Shown: positions 52,007 through 61,141 of the stretch, piece by piece | Position numbering within the stretch: position 1 is the first letter of the stretch | How the letters are laid out: each line of letters starts with the position of its first letter | Translations under genes and position numbers: made by a program | The notes under the pieces: generated by a model | The model's database searches: none | Seen by the model: only the letters and a program-made list of their open reading frames with translations | What the model was told of the DNA's origin: nothing | Source of the DNA: Streptomyces sp. NBC_00820 | Lineage (GTDB): Bacteria > Actinomycetota > Actinomycetes > Streptomycetales > Streptomycetaceae | Direction of reading: 5' to 3' | DNA length: 64,000 bases | Assembly: GCF_036347055.1 (NCBI RefSeq) | Contig: NZ_CP108882.1 | Span: forward strand, 4,506,501-4,570,500

Positions 52007-53413
52007 CTAGTGATGGAAGCCGGTCGCGGCGCCCTTGTCCCGGGTGTGCGGATGGGTCTGCTCGCGCAGCTCCGGCAGCAGGCGGGCCAGTTCGTCGACG
52101 AAGAGGTCGGCCAGGTCGTGCGAGAAGCCGTTGCGGCAGACCACGCGCAGCACCGACAGGTCCTCCCGGTCCGCCGGGAAGGTGTACGCCGGCACCAGCC
52201 AGCCCGTCTCCCGCATCCGCCGGGAGACGTCGAAGACGTCGTACGACGTGACGTGGTCGGCGGTGGTGAAGGCGAACACGGGCAGCTGGTCGCCCCGGGT
52301 GAGCAGCCGGAAGTCGCCGAGCTCCTCGACCCGCGCGGCGAGTGACGTCGCCACGTTCCGGGTCGACTGCTGCACCGCCCGGTAGCCCTCGCGGCCCAGC
52401 CGCAGGAACGTGTAGTACTGGGCGGCCACCTGGGCGCCGGGCCGGGAGAAGTTCAGGGCGAAGGTCGGCATGTCGCCGCCCAGGTAGTTGACCCGGAAGA
52501 CCAGTTCCTCGGGGAGCGCCTCCTTGTCCCGCCACAGCGCCCAGCCGACGCCCGGGTAGACCAGGCCGTACTTGTGCCCCGAGGTGTTGATCGACGCGAC
52601 CCTCGGGAGCCGGAAGTCCCAGACCAGGTCAGCGTCCAGGAAGGGGGCCACCATCGCCCCGGAGGCGCCGTCGACGTGCACCGGGATGTCGAGGCCGGTG
52701 CGCTCTTGGAGGGCGTCCAGGGCCGCGCACAGGTCGGCGATGGGCTCGTAGGAGCCGTCGAAGGTGGAGCCGAGGACGCCGACGACGCCGATGGTGTTCT
52801 CGTCGCACAGCTCGACGGCCGTCTGCGGGTCGAGGTGGAACCGGTCGCCCTCCATGGGCACCAGCCGGGCCTCCACCTCCCAGAAGTTGCAGAACTTCTC
52901 CCAGCAGACCTGGACGTTGATGCCCATGACCAGGTTCGGGCGCGCTCCGGGATAGCGGTCGGCGTTGCGCCGGGACCAGCGGCGCTTCAGCGCCATGCCG
53001 GCGAGCATGCACGCCTCGCTGGACCCGGTCGTGGAGCAGCCGACGGCGGCCGACGGGTCGGGGGCGTTCCACAGGTCGGCGAGCATCGCCACACAGCGCC
53101 GCTCCAGTTCGGCGGTGCGCGGGTACTCGTCCTTGTCGATCATGTTCTTGTCCGCGCACTCCGACATCAGCACCCCGGCCTGCGGCTCCATCCAGGTGGT
53201 GACGAAGGTGGCCAGGTTCAGCCGGGCGTTGCCGTCCAGCATCAGCTCGTCGTGCACCAGCTGGTACGCCGTGTTCGGCGCCAGCGGGGTGTCGGGCAGC
53301 CGGTGCGTGGGCGGGGCCTCGGTCATCCCGGCGACCGGGTTCGCCTCCCCGAAGAAGGGGTTGACCGACATCTGCCGCTCTTCGTGTTTCTCCGGGCCTT
53401 TGTGCAGGGCCAT
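52007..53413 (-). CDS. gadB: Glutamate decarboxylase
   Basis: A 468-residue PLP enzyme converting glutamate to GABA with proton consumption. The PLP lysine is Lys281 in INTSGHKYGLVY, preceded by HVDGASGAMVAPF with the aspartate that contacts the cofactor. The length is that of E. coli GadB (466), and the C-terminus ends GFHH, like the pH-sensing GFHT tail. The ATG at 53413 follows GGAGG at 6 nt. It is 38 bp downstream of a ClC channel gene on the same strand, a combination that suggests acid resistance. No glutamate/GABA antiporter is in the window. Confidence 0.95.
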   Translation of the reverse strand: MALHKGPEKHEERQMSVNPFFGEANPVAGMTEAPPTHRLPDTPLAPNTAYQLVHDELMLDGNARLNLATFVTTWMEPQAGVLMSECADKNMIDKDEYPRTAELERRCVAMLADLWNAPDPSAAVGCSTTGSSEACMLAGMALKRRWSRRNADRYPGARPNLVMGINVQVCWEKFCNFWEVEARLVPMEGDRFHLDPQTAVELCDENTIGVVGVLGSTFDGSYEPIADLCAALDALQERTGLDIPVHVDGASGAMVAPFLDADLVWDFRLPRVASINTSGHKYGLVYPGVGWALWRDKEALPEELVFRVNYLGGDMPTFALNFSRPGAQVAAQYYTFLRLGREGYRAVQQSTRNVATSLAARVEELGDFRLLTRGDQLPVFAFTTADHVTSYDVFDVSRRMRETGWLVPAYTFPADREDLSVLRVVCRNGFSHDLADLFVDELARLLPELREQTHPHTRDKGAATGFHH

Positions 53414-53451
53414 CGACGTTCCTCCAGAGGGGGATTCGGCTGGGGGGGGGA

Positions 53452-54738
53452 TCAGCGGACCGGGGTTCCGTCCGCGCGCAGTTGCATCTGCGGCCGCCCG
53501 GTCACCAGCAGCCAGGCCGGCAACGAGGCGACGCACAACAGGGCGAGGACGCCCGGCGAGGAGACCAGGACGGCGGCGGTGAACAGGCTCACCCAGCCCT
53601 GCCGGGTGACCGCCAGGAGCATGCCCAGGACGCCCGAGGCGACGCCCACGCCGGGCTGCACGCCCGGGACCAGCGCGTGCGCGCACAGCCCCAGCGCGGC
53701 GCCGATGAAGACGGCGGGGAAGATACGGCCGCCCCGGAAGCCGCACGAGGCGGCGACCAGCAGCGCGGCCAGCTTCACCACCGCCATCACGGCGAACTGG
53801 CCCGCCGACCAGCCGTCGGGGTCGCGCGCCAGCTCCCCGACCTCGGCCAGCCCCTTGAACAGCGTCAGATGGCCGCCCACGGCCGCCAGCGCCCCCAGGA
53901 CGGCCCCGCCCGCCGGCAGCATCAGCATCGGGTGCCGCAGGCGCCGGAAGGCCGCGTGGACGTACGGGAAGGCGTAGACGGCGCACATGCCGAGCAGCGC
54001 GGCCGCCGGCGCGATCACGAGGGCCGCCAGCAGGTCGCCGCCCCTGGGGCGGCCGAAGGGCGGCAGCCCCAGGTCGAACGTCGGATGCGAGACCAGGGTG
54101 GTCGTCAGCGCACCGCACGCGGCGGCGGTCAGCGGGGCGAAGAGGTTGTCCCACAGCAGCCCCTTCAGCGGCCGTCCGGCCAGCGCCTCGGAGACGATCA
54201 GCGCCGCTGCCACCGGGGTGCCGAACAGCGCCCCGATCGTGGCCGCCTCGGCGAGCGCCGGCCACACGCTGCCGGGTGTCCGGGGCCGCAGCCGCCCGCC
54301 CAGCCAGGCCGCGAGACCGATGTTCACGGCGATGATCGGGTTCTCCGGGCCCAGGCTCGGCCCGCCGGCCAGCATCAGAGCGGTCGCCAGCACCAGTCCC
54401 GGCAGGACGACGGGCGGCAGGACCGGCGCGTCGAGTCCCATGGTGGCCGGGTCGGGACCGGCGTGCCCCGGGACCTTCCAGACCACCAGCCCGACGGCGA
54501 CGCCGGTCGCGACCAGCATCACGAACATCCAGAGCACGGAGTACCGGCCGATTCCCAGCGCGTCCGGCAGGGGGCCCCACAGCACGTGCTGGAGCCTCTC
54601 CGCCGCCGCGCTCACCCCGATGAAGATCAGACTGGCCGCCACCCCGACGACGACAGCGGGCAGGATCAGCGGCAGCAGGGCCCGTGCGGGGGCCGTCGGA
54701 GCGGTCGGGATCGGCTGCCGCGCGGTGTCCTGGGCCAC
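53452..54738 (-). CDS. ClC-family chloride channel/antiporter
   Basis: A 428-residue, ~12-helix protein of the voltage-gated chloride channel family. The selectivity-filter segment GGPSLGPENPI near residue 125 contains the GPE gating glutamate, and GFRGGRIFPAVFIGAALG near 345 is the second signature. The gating glutamate suggests proton-coupled exchange rather than a plain channel. With GadB downstream it could balance charge during acid stress, as ClC does in E. coli. The GTG at 54738 is chosen; the ribosome binding site is moderate. It is divergent from the TipA-like gene, and the promoter regions share ~130 bp. Confidence 0.88.
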   Translation of the reverse strand: MAQDTARQPIPTAPTAPARALLPLILPAVVVGVAASLIFIGVSAAAERLQHVLWGPLPDALGIGRYSVLWMFVMLVATGVAVGLVVWKVPGHAGPDPATMGLDAPVLPPVVLPGLVLATALMLAGGPSLGPENPIIAVNIGLAAWLGGRLRPRTPGSVWPALAEAATIGALFGTPVAAALIVSEALAGRPLKGLLWDNLFAPLTAAACGALTTTLVSHPTFDLGLPPFGRPRGGDLLAALVIAPAAALLGMCAVYAFPYVHAAFRRLRHPMLMLPAGGAVLGALAAVGGHLTLFKGLAEVGELARDPDGWSAGQFAVMAVVKLAALLVAASCGFRGGRIFPAVFIGAALGLCAHALVPGVQPGVGVASGVLGMLLAVTRQGWVSLFTAAVLVSSPGVLALLCVASLPAWLLVTGRPQMQLRADGTPVR

Positions 54739-54790
54739 TGGCTCACCATAAGCGGACAAAAGGCGTGCAACATCCCGAACGGAATCCGGC

Positions 54791-54821
54791 TTGCACCTCA
54801 CGTGGCGTGAGGCCTCAGTGT
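54791..54821 (+). promoter_or_regulatory. TipA-type promoter with 19-bp spacer and inverted repeat
   Basis: TTGCAC (54791-54796) and CAGTGT (54816-54821) are separated by 19 bp. The spacer region holds the inverted repeat CCTCACG-TGG-CGTGAGG (54796-54812). MerR activators untwist such overlong spacers. It closely resembles the S. lividans tipA promoter as I remember it, implying autoinduction by a ligand. Confidence 0.88.
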
Positions 54822-54870
54822 GAAGGCCGTTCCGACGACAGGGACGACGAAGACGACCAGGAGGGGAAAG

Positions 54871-55635
54871 TTGAGCTACTCCGTGGGACAGGTCGCGGGG
54901 TTCGCCGGCATCACGGTGCGTGCCCTGCACCACTACGACGAGATCGGCCTGCTCGCGCCGGGTGAGCGCACCCACGCGGGCCACCGGCGCTACACCGACG
55001 CCGATCTCGACCGGCTCCAGCGGATCCTGTTCTACCGGGAGCTCGGCTTTCCGCTCGACGAGGTCGCGGTCCTGCTCGACGACCCGGAGGCGGACCCGCG
55101 CGCGCACCTGCGCCGCCGGCACGAAGTGCTGACCGCCCGGATCGAGAAGCTGCAGGAGATGGCCGCGGCCGTGGAGCTCGCCATGGAGGCACGCAAGATG
55201 GGCATCGATCTGACCCCCGAGGAACGCTTCGAGGTCTTCGGGGACAAGGACCCCGGGCAGTACGCCGAGGAGGCGGAGCAGCGCTGGGGCGGTACCGAGT
55301 CGTACGCGGAGTCGCAGCGCCGCGCCGCCCGCTACACCAAGGAGGACTGGAAGCGTCTCCAGGCCGAGGTGGACGCCTGGACCGAGCGCTACGTCGCCCT
55401 GATGGCCGGGGGTGAGCCGGCGGTGGGCGAGGCGGCGATGGACATGGCCGAGGAGCACCGGCTGCACATCAGCAGGTGGTTCTACGCGTGCCCGCACGCC
55501 ATGCACCGCTGCCTGGGTGACATGTACGTATCCGACGAGCGCTTCAAGGCGTTCTACGACTCCATGCGGCCCGGGCTCGCCGAGCACCTGCGCGAGGCGA
55601 TCACCGCGAACGCCGACCGGCACGCCGCGTCCTGA
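54871..55635 (+). CDS. tipA: TipA-type MerR regulator (thiopeptide-responsive)
   Basis: A 254-residue homologue of TipAL. The MerR winged helix (~1-75) and dimerisation helix are followed by the TipAS antibiotic-binding domain (~110-254). Both cysteines of the ligand site are present, Cys207 and Cys214 (YACPHAMHRCLGDMY), the latter being the residue that reacts with thiostrepton. An internal ATG at codon 110 (55198) has GGAGG 8 nt upstream, so the ligand-binding domain can be made alone, as known for TipAS. The TTG start at 54871 follows GGAGGGG. The promoter is an autoregulated MerR type. An earlier in-frame GTG (54820) has no ribosome binding site and lies within the -10 region. Confidence 0.93.
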   Translation: MSYSVGQVAGFAGITVRALHHYDEIGLLAPGERTHAGHRRYTDADLDRLQRILFYRELGFPLDEVAVLLDDPEADPRAHLRRRHEVLTARIEKLQEMAAAVELAMEARKMGIDLTPEERFEVFGDKDPGQYAEEAEQRWGGTESYAESQRRAARYTKEDWKRLQAEVDAWTERYVALMAGGEPAVGEAAMDMAEEHRLHISRWFYACPHAMHRCLGDMYVSDERFKAFYDSMRPGLAEHLREAITANADRHAAS

Positions 55636-55787
55636 GGGCGCATCCTGGAGTCACTGTGGGACATCGTGGGCCGCCGGTGGGCCGCCGGTGGAACCCGGGG
55701 CGGTCACCTCACGTTGATAGCTTTGTGCGGCAGCCCGTCGACATCCGCCCGCCGTAGCCGCCCTCATCCCCTCAGGAGCCCGGACCC

Positions 55788-56861
55788 GTGATGACACTCG
55801 CCCTCGGACCGAGCTGGCTGGATCCCAACTATCTACTCGGAACATACGGGATATGGGGTCTGCTGCTCGTCGTCTTCGCCGAGTCCGGCCTGCTCATCGG
55901 CTTCTTCCTGCCGGGTGACTCGCTGCTGTTCACGTGCGGTCTGCTGATCACCTCGGGCCAGCTCGACTTCCCCCTGTGGGGCGCGGTCGCGCTGATCTGC
56001 CTGGCCGCCGTCCTCGGCGACCAGGCGGGCTACATGTTCGGCAAGAAGGTCGGGCCGTCCCTCTTCAACCGCCCGGACTCGCGCCTGTTCAAGCAGGAGA
56101 ACGTCACCAAGGCGCACGAGTTCTTCGAGAAGTACGGCCCCAAGTCCCTGATCCTGGCCCGCTTCGTGCCCGTCGTGCGCACGTTCACGCCGATCATCGC
56201 GGGCGTCAGCGGCATGAAGTACCGCTCGTTCCTGATCTTCAACGTGATCGGCGGCTGCCTGTGGGGCGCCGGCGTCACCCTGCTCGGGTCCTGGCTCGGC
56301 AACATCGCCTTCGTCAACAAGAACATCGAGGCGATCCTGATCCTGATCGTCCTCGTGTCGGTGGTCCCGATCGCGATCGAGTTCCTCAGGGCCCGCGGCA
56401 AGGAGAAGAAGGCCGCCCAGCAGCGGCAGGAGGCGGACCCGCAGCCGCCTCAGCAGCCCCTCCACCGGCAGGCCCCGTCCATGGACGACGCCACGACCCG
56501 CCTGCGCCGCGTCGAGCCGGAGCACCAGCAGTACGAGCAGCCGTACCAGCAGCAGCCGCAGTCGTACCAGCAGCCGCAGCAGCCGCAGACGCAGTCGTAC
56601 CAGCAGCAGTCGTACCAGCCGCAGCAGTACGCGCAGCCGCAGCAGCCGTTCCAGCAGCAGCCGCAGCAGGACCAGCAGCACTGGAACCAGGGCCAGGGCT
56701 ACGACGACCAGTACTACGGCGGGCAGCAGCAATCCCAGCAGCAGCACCCGCAGCACCCGCAGCAGCAGCACGCGCAGCAGCAGTACGAGCAGAACCAGTA
56801 CGACCAGCAGCAGTACGACCAGAACCAGAACCAGTACCCCTACGACTACCGCGCCAACTGA
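55788..56861 (+). CDS. DedA-family membrane protein with Gln/Tyr-rich tail
   Basis: A 357-residue protein. Residues ~1-210 are a DedA/SNARE-associated domain: ESGLLIGFFLPGDSLLF, GDQAGYMFGKKVG and the conserved arginine in LARFVPVVRTFTPIIAGVSGM, with 5-6 hydrophobic helices. DedA proteins are thought to flip lipids across the membrane. After a basic stretch, residues ~225-357 are almost only Gln, Tyr, Pro and Asn, a prion-like low-complexity tail that would face the cytoplasm. I know of no such tail in E. coli DedA. The start is GTG 55788 or ATG 55791 after AGGAG. Confidence 0.88.
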   Translation: MMTLALGPSWLDPNYLLGTYGIWGLLLVVFAESGLLIGFFLPGDSLLFTCGLLITSGQLDFPLWGAVALICLAAVLGDQAGYMFGKKVGPSLFNRPDSRLFKQENVTKAHEFFEKYGPKSLILARFVPVVRTFTPIIAGVSGMKYRSFLIFNVIGGCLWGAGVTLLGSWLGNIAFVNKNIEAILILIVLVSVVPIAIEFLRARGKEKKAAQQRQEADPQPPQQPLHRQAPSMDDATTRLRRVEPEHQQYEQPYQQQPQSYQQPQQPQTQSYQQQSYQPQQYAQPQQPFQQQPQQDQQHWNQGQGYDDQYYGGQQQSQQQHPQHPQQQHAQQQYEQNQYDQQQYDQNQNQYPYDYRAN

Positions 56862-56933
56862 CGCCCCAAGGGGCGGCGCGGGGAACCGCGTGAACAGCCA
56901 CGCCGCCCCGCGCCCGCCGGAACCCTCGCGCCG

Positions 56934-58598
56934 CTAGAACCCCCGCGTCCGCTTGGCGGCCTTCCGCTTGCTGGCGGAGCCGACCCGCAGGAACAGCCGG
57001 GAGATCTCCGATCCCAGGTTGACCCCGATGGCGATCGCCATGGCCAGGGAGACCGCCTTGGCCAGCGACACCAGCCCGCGGTCCACCTGGCTCTGGGCCA
57101 TCGCCAGCAGTCCGAAGTACGTGGCGGAACCGGGCAGCAGCGGCCCGATCGCGGCCGTCGTGTACGGCAGGGCCGAGGCGAACTGGTACCGCGACAGCAG
57201 CTGCCCGAACAGGCCCACCAGCCCGGCCGCCACGGCCGTGGAGGCCACCGGCGAGATGCCGCCGACGTAGTGCATCGCGCCGTACACCGACCACGCGACA
57301 CCTCCGTTGAGGGTCACCCACAGCACGGTGGACCGTTCCTGCTGGAGCAGGACGGCGAAGGTCAGCGACACCAGCATGGCGGCCGCGATCTGGATCAGAG
57401 GCCGCTCGGAGATGCTCAGCGCGGTGTCCGGATTCGCCTTGCCGCCGATCTTCACGCCGAAGTACAGGACGATCAGCACGCCGATGACGATGCCGACGAA
57501 GAAGTACATGACCTCCAGCAGCCGGGCCGCCGCGGTGATGTAGAACCCCGTCAGCCCGTCCTGCACGCCCGCCACCAGCGCCCGTCCGGGCAGCAGCGCG
57601 AACAGCCCACCGGTGATCACGGCGGCCGCCTTCACGTCGACGTGCGCCAGCGTGAGCGCCACACCGATCGCGGCGGGCGGCATCGCGGCGATCGTGAACT
57701 GGTAGAACTCCGGGAACCCTCGCCCGGCGCACAGCCAGGCCAGCCGGTCGCCGAGCATCGCGCCCACCGCCGCCGCGATGAACACGACCAGGTCACCGCC
57801 GACGAGGACGGACGCCGCGCCCGCCAGCAGCCCGGTCGCCGTGGTCAGGGCCCAGCCGGGGTACGGGTGCCGGTTGCGGCGTATCTCGGCGAGGCGGCCG
57901 TAGGCCTCCTCCAGCGAGACGTGCGTCTCCGGGTCGGTCAGGTCGTCCACCAGCTGGAAGACGGCCGCCAGCCGCGTGTAGTCGGTGCCCCGCCGCCGTA
58001 CCGTCCGGGACGCCGTCACCGGGTCCTCCACCAGGGACGGCTGGTAGGAGATCGACAGCAGCGTGAAGGTGACGGTCGGCTCGCAGCGGTCCAGGCCGTA
58101 GGAGCGGCACACCGCGAACATCGCGGCCTCCACGTCCTCCGCGCCCTCGCCGCCCGCCAGCAGCAGCTCCCCGATACGCAGCGTCAGGTCGAGCACGCGC
58201 GGCACCGGGATGCCGCCCTCCTCCGGGCGCTGCACGAGCTCCAGCGCCGGCCGCTCGGCCACCGGCATGCGCAGCATCGTGCGCATCCGGTCCTGCCAGG
58301 GCGCGTCCTTGATCAGGCTGACCGTCGGCATGCCCGTTGCAGGGGTGAACGCCACCAGGGCGTCCTTGACGCTGTACGTGCGTGGCCGGCTGAACGCCGA
58401 GCCCTCCGGTTCACCGGACGGCGGCTGAGGCGTCTCCAGCCCTACCGGCACCGCGAACTCGGAGGTCGTCTCCGACGTCTCGCTCCCGCTCCTGGAGACC
58501 GCCAGGCCCTCCGGGATGGCGAACTCGGACGTGATCTCCGGGTCGTACGTGACCCGCGCCTCGTCCGACCTGGGCTTGCGATCCTCCGCGTCCGTCAC
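56934..58598 (-). CDS. ThrE-type threonine/serine exporter family protein
   Basis: A 554-residue protein with a ~190-residue soluble N-terminus, containing LRIGELLLAGGEGAEDVEAAMFAVCRSYGLDRCEPTVTF in family order (positions ~140-180), and about ten transmembrane helices from ~230. The DUF1212/DUF3815 halves of ThrE are fused in one chain. It exports small amino acids in corynebacteria; the substrate here is inferred. The first ~70 residues include two copies of SEFA(I/V)P(E/V)GL, a local repeat. The GTG start follows GGAG at 9 nt. It converges on the DedA gene. Confidence 0.85.
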   Translation of the reverse strand: MTDAEDRKPRSDEARVTYDPEITSEFAIPEGLAVSRSGSETSETTSEFAVPVGLETPQPPSGEPEGSAFSRPRTYSVKDALVAFTPATGMPTVSLIKDAPWQDRMRTMLRMPVAERPALELVQRPEEGGIPVPRVLDLTLRIGELLLAGGEGAEDVEAAMFAVCRSYGLDRCEPTVTFTLLSISYQPSLVEDPVTASRTVRRRGTDYTRLAAVFQLVDDLTDPETHVSLEEAYGRLAEIRRNRHPYPGWALTTATGLLAGAASVLVGGDLVVFIAAAVGAMLGDRLAWLCAGRGFPEFYQFTIAAMPPAAIGVALTLAHVDVKAAAVITGGLFALLPGRALVAGVQDGLTGFYITAAARLLEVMYFFVGIVIGVLIVLYFGVKIGGKANPDTALSISERPLIQIAAAMLVSLTFAVLLQQERSTVLWVTLNGGVAWSVYGAMHYVGGISPVASTAVAAGLVGLFGQLLSRYQFASALPYTTAAIGPLLPGSATYFGLLAMAQSQVDRGLVSLAKAVSLAMAIAIGVNLGSEISRLFLRVGSASKRKAAKRTRGF

Positions 58599-58727
58599 CT
58601 ATCACCGCTCCCTGAATGACGCATTCCGAATTCCCTCGGCAGTCCTCAGTATGCGCACCAGCACACAAACGGGCCGCGCCACCCCCAGGCAGGGATGGCG
58701 CGGCCCGCGTGAAAAACTGACGGCGGA

Positions 58728-59219
58728 TCAGTGACCGCCCTGCTCCTTGAAGCGCTTGTACGACCGCTCGATCTCCACCTCGGCGTCCGTGCGGCCCACC
58801 CAGTCGGCGCCCTCGACCGACTTGCCCGGCTCCAGGTCCTTGTAGACCTCGAAGAAGTGCTGGATCTCCAGGCGGTCGAACTCGGACACGTGGTGGATGT
58901 CGCGCAGGTGCTCCACACGCGGGTCCGTGGCCGGAACGCAGAGCAGCTTGTCGTCGCCGCCCGCCTCGTCCGTCATACGGAACATGCCGATCGCGCGGCA
59001 CTTGATCAGGCAGCCCGGGAAGGTCGGCTCGTCCAGGATGACGAGCGCGTCCAGCGGGTCGCCGTCTTCGCCGAGAGTGTTCTCGACGAAGCCGTAGTCG
59101 GTCGGGTATGCGGTCGAGGTGAAGAGGCGACGGTCCAAGCGGATCCGACCGGTCTCGTGGTCCACCTCGTACTTGTTCCGCGAACCCTTCGGGATCTCGA
59201 TCGTGACGTCGAACTCCAC
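58728..59219 (-). CDS. ppa: Soluble inorganic pyrophosphatase (family I)
   Basis: A 163-residue enzyme hydrolysing pyrophosphate to phosphate in the cytosol. The family signature [14 protein letters not shown] (Mg-binding aspartates) and the [10 protein letters not shown] start are present, and the C-terminal YKDLEPGK segment is intact. I chose the GTG at 59219 because GGAGGAG lies 6 nt upstream and the length then matches the usual 163. The ATG at 59234 used by a longer frame has no ribosome binding site. Together with the membrane pyrophosphatase near 20 kb, this gives the cell both ways of removing pyrophosphate. Confidence 0.95.
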   Translation of the reverse strand: MEFDVTIEIPKGSRNKYEVDHETGRIRLDRRLFTSTAYPTDYGFVENTLGEDGDPLDALVILDEPTFPGCLIKCRAIGMFRMTDEAGGDDKLLCVPATDPRVEHLRDIHHVSEFDRLEIQHFFEVYKDLEPGKSVEGADWVGRTDAEVEIERSYKRFKEQGGH

Positions 59220-59304
59220 CGGTGGCTCCTCCATGATCAGCACATAGTTCTGGTGGTTAAGTGTCCCTCACGCAGGTGGGTGATCGCGAAAGGGGCTGGT
59301 GGTA

Positions 59305-60885
59305 GTGCCAGAGCTGAGGCCGTGGCGAGTCGCGGGACCGCATGTGAAGCGGATCGCGAACGCCGTACGACCGCGTCTGGCGAGCGCCGCGACGGCCGCC
59401 GGACCGCGGGTCGCGCGGCTGGTGCGGGCGGTGCGCCTCCCCCGTCCGCGGACCGCCAGGACCTGGCAGTACACGGCGGGCGCCGCCACCGCCGGGCTGG
59501 CGCTGGCCGCCGGGGTGGTGACCGTCGCCGGTCCCTGGGACGCCGACGGCCAGCGTACGGCCGAGCGGGACCGGGCGGCCGCCCTGGAGCGGCCGGGTGG
59601 CGCAGATCACGGCGGCTCCGGCACGATCGCCGGGGCGTCCAGGCCCGCCCCGAGCGCCGCGCCCGTCCTGACCGGCCTGGGCGGCGCCGCGGGCACGGTG
59701 ACCACCAGGAAGGCCCCGCCCGCCGGAAAGGCCCTCGAAGACGTCCTGGAGCCCCTCCTGAGCGCCCCCGCGCTCGCCCACGGCCACTCGGCGGCCGTCG
59801 TCGACATCGGCACCGGCAAGCTCCTCTACGGCGCCGACGGCGGCGAGGCCCTCACACCCGCCTCCACCACCAAGATCGCCACCGCCGTGGCCGCCCTGTC
59901 CGCCCTCGGCCCCGACCACCGCCTCACCACCCGCACCGCACTCGAACCGGACACCGGCGAACTGGTCCTCGTCGGCGGCGGCGACCCCACCCTCACCGCG
60001 CACCCGGAGTCCGGAGGCTGGGCGAGCCTGCGCGTCCTGGCCACCGCCACGGCCACCGCGCTCAAGAAGCGCGGCATCCACAAGATCACGCTCTCGTACG
60101 ACACCACGCTCTACTCGGGTCCCGCCGTGCACCCCATCGGCGTCAACGAGAACCTCGCCCCCGTCAGCCCGCTCACCGCCGACGAGGGCCGTACCGACGG
60201 CTCCGACCACGGCCCGATCGCGCGGGTGGCCGACCCGGCGGCGACCACGGCCCGCACGTTCGCCGGCCTCCTCAAGGCCGCCGGCGTCACGACCACGTCC
60301 CCCGGCCCCTCCAAGGCCACCAGCCGCGCCCGGACCCTCGCCGCCGTCTCCTCGCCCCCGCTGTCCGCCCTGGTCGAACGCATGCTCACCAACAGCGACA
60401 ACGACATCGCCGAGGCCCTCGCCCGCCAGACCGCCCTCGCGAGCGGCCGGCCGGCGAGCTTCGACGGGGGCGCCAAGGCCGTCGCCGCACAGCTCGGGAA
60501 GCTCGGCCTGCCCATGACCGGCGCCTCCTTCCACGACGGCAGCGGCCTCAACCACGACGACAGGCTGACCGCGAACCTGCTCACCGCTCTCCTCGTCAAG
60601 GCGGCCGACCCCGCCCGGCCCGGCCTGCGCCCCGTCCTCACCGGCCTCCCCGTCGCCGGCTTCACCGGCACCCTGGCCGCGCGCTACGCGGACGGCGCGG
60701 CAGGCGTCGTACGGGCGAAGACCGGCACCCTGACGGGCGTCAACACGCTGGCCGGCACCGTCGTCGACCGGGACGGCCGACTCGTCGCCTTCGCCTTCCT
60801 CGCCTCCGGCACCACCGACGCCCCAGCGGCCCAGGCCGCCCTGGACAGGACGGCGACGGCACTGGCGGGCTGCGGCTGCGGATGA
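59305..60885 (+). CDS. dacB: D-alanyl-D-alanine carboxypeptidase/endopeptidase (PBP4 type)
   Basis: A 526-residue class C penicillin-binding protein acting on peptidoglycan outside the membrane. An arginine-rich cytoplasmic stretch (~1-50) is followed by one transmembrane anchor near 55-75, a Pro/Ala linker and the catalytic domain. Active-site motifs are Ser187-x-x-Lys190 (PASTTK), SDN in MLTNSDNDIAEAL and KTG in VRAKTGTLTG. The GTG at 59305 is placed 9 nt after AGGGG; a GTG two codons earlier is too close to it. It is divergent from ppa, with only ~85 bp between starts. Confidence 0.92.
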   Translation: MPELRPWRVAGPHVKRIANAVRPRLASAATAAGPRVARLVRAVRLPRPRTARTWQYTAGAATAGLALAAGVVTVAGPWDADGQRTAERDRAAALERPGGADHGGSGTIAGASRPAPSAAPVLTGLGGAAGTVTTRKAPPAGKALEDVLEPLLSAPALAHGHSAAVVDIGTGKLLYGADGGEALTPASTTKIATAVAALSALGPDHRLTTRTALEPDTGELVLVGGGDPTLTAHPESGGWASLRVLATATATALKKRGIHKITLSYDTTLYSGPAVHPIGVNENLAPVSPLTADEGRTDGSDHGPIARVADPAATTARTFAGLLKAAGVTTTSPGPSKATSRARTLAAVSSPPLSALVERMLTNSDNDIAEALARQTALASGRPASFDGGAKAVAAQLGKLGLPMTGASFHDGSGLNHDDRLTANLLTALLVKAADPARPGLRPVLTGLPVAGFTGTLAARYADGAAGVVRAKTGTLTGVNTLAGTVVDRDGRLVAFAFLASGTTDAPAAQAALDRTATALAGCGCG

Positions 60886-61141
60886 CGGCGGCCGCGCGGG
60901 GGAGCGGGCCGTAACCCCGGTCTCTCGCCCCCAGCTTCCCGGGCCCCCGGGCCCCCGCCCTCCCGACTTCCGTCGGTGCGGCGCCACTTCCCTCGGCGCG
61001 GCGCCTCCTGCCCCTCACCGGCACCCCGCGTCACACCTGTCCCCGGCAACCCCGTACCGCCTCCGTCCCCCTGCGGCAAACCCGGGCCCCGCACGGCCTC
61101 ATGGCCTGCCCCCGGCGGGGACGAGCACGTACGGTTGACAC

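Noticed and set aside
53414..54580. Extension of the glutamate decarboxylase frame into the ClC gene
   Set aside because: The ATG at 53413 has a strong GGAGG site and matches the GadB length. The upstream part is an off-frame reading of the ClC gene.
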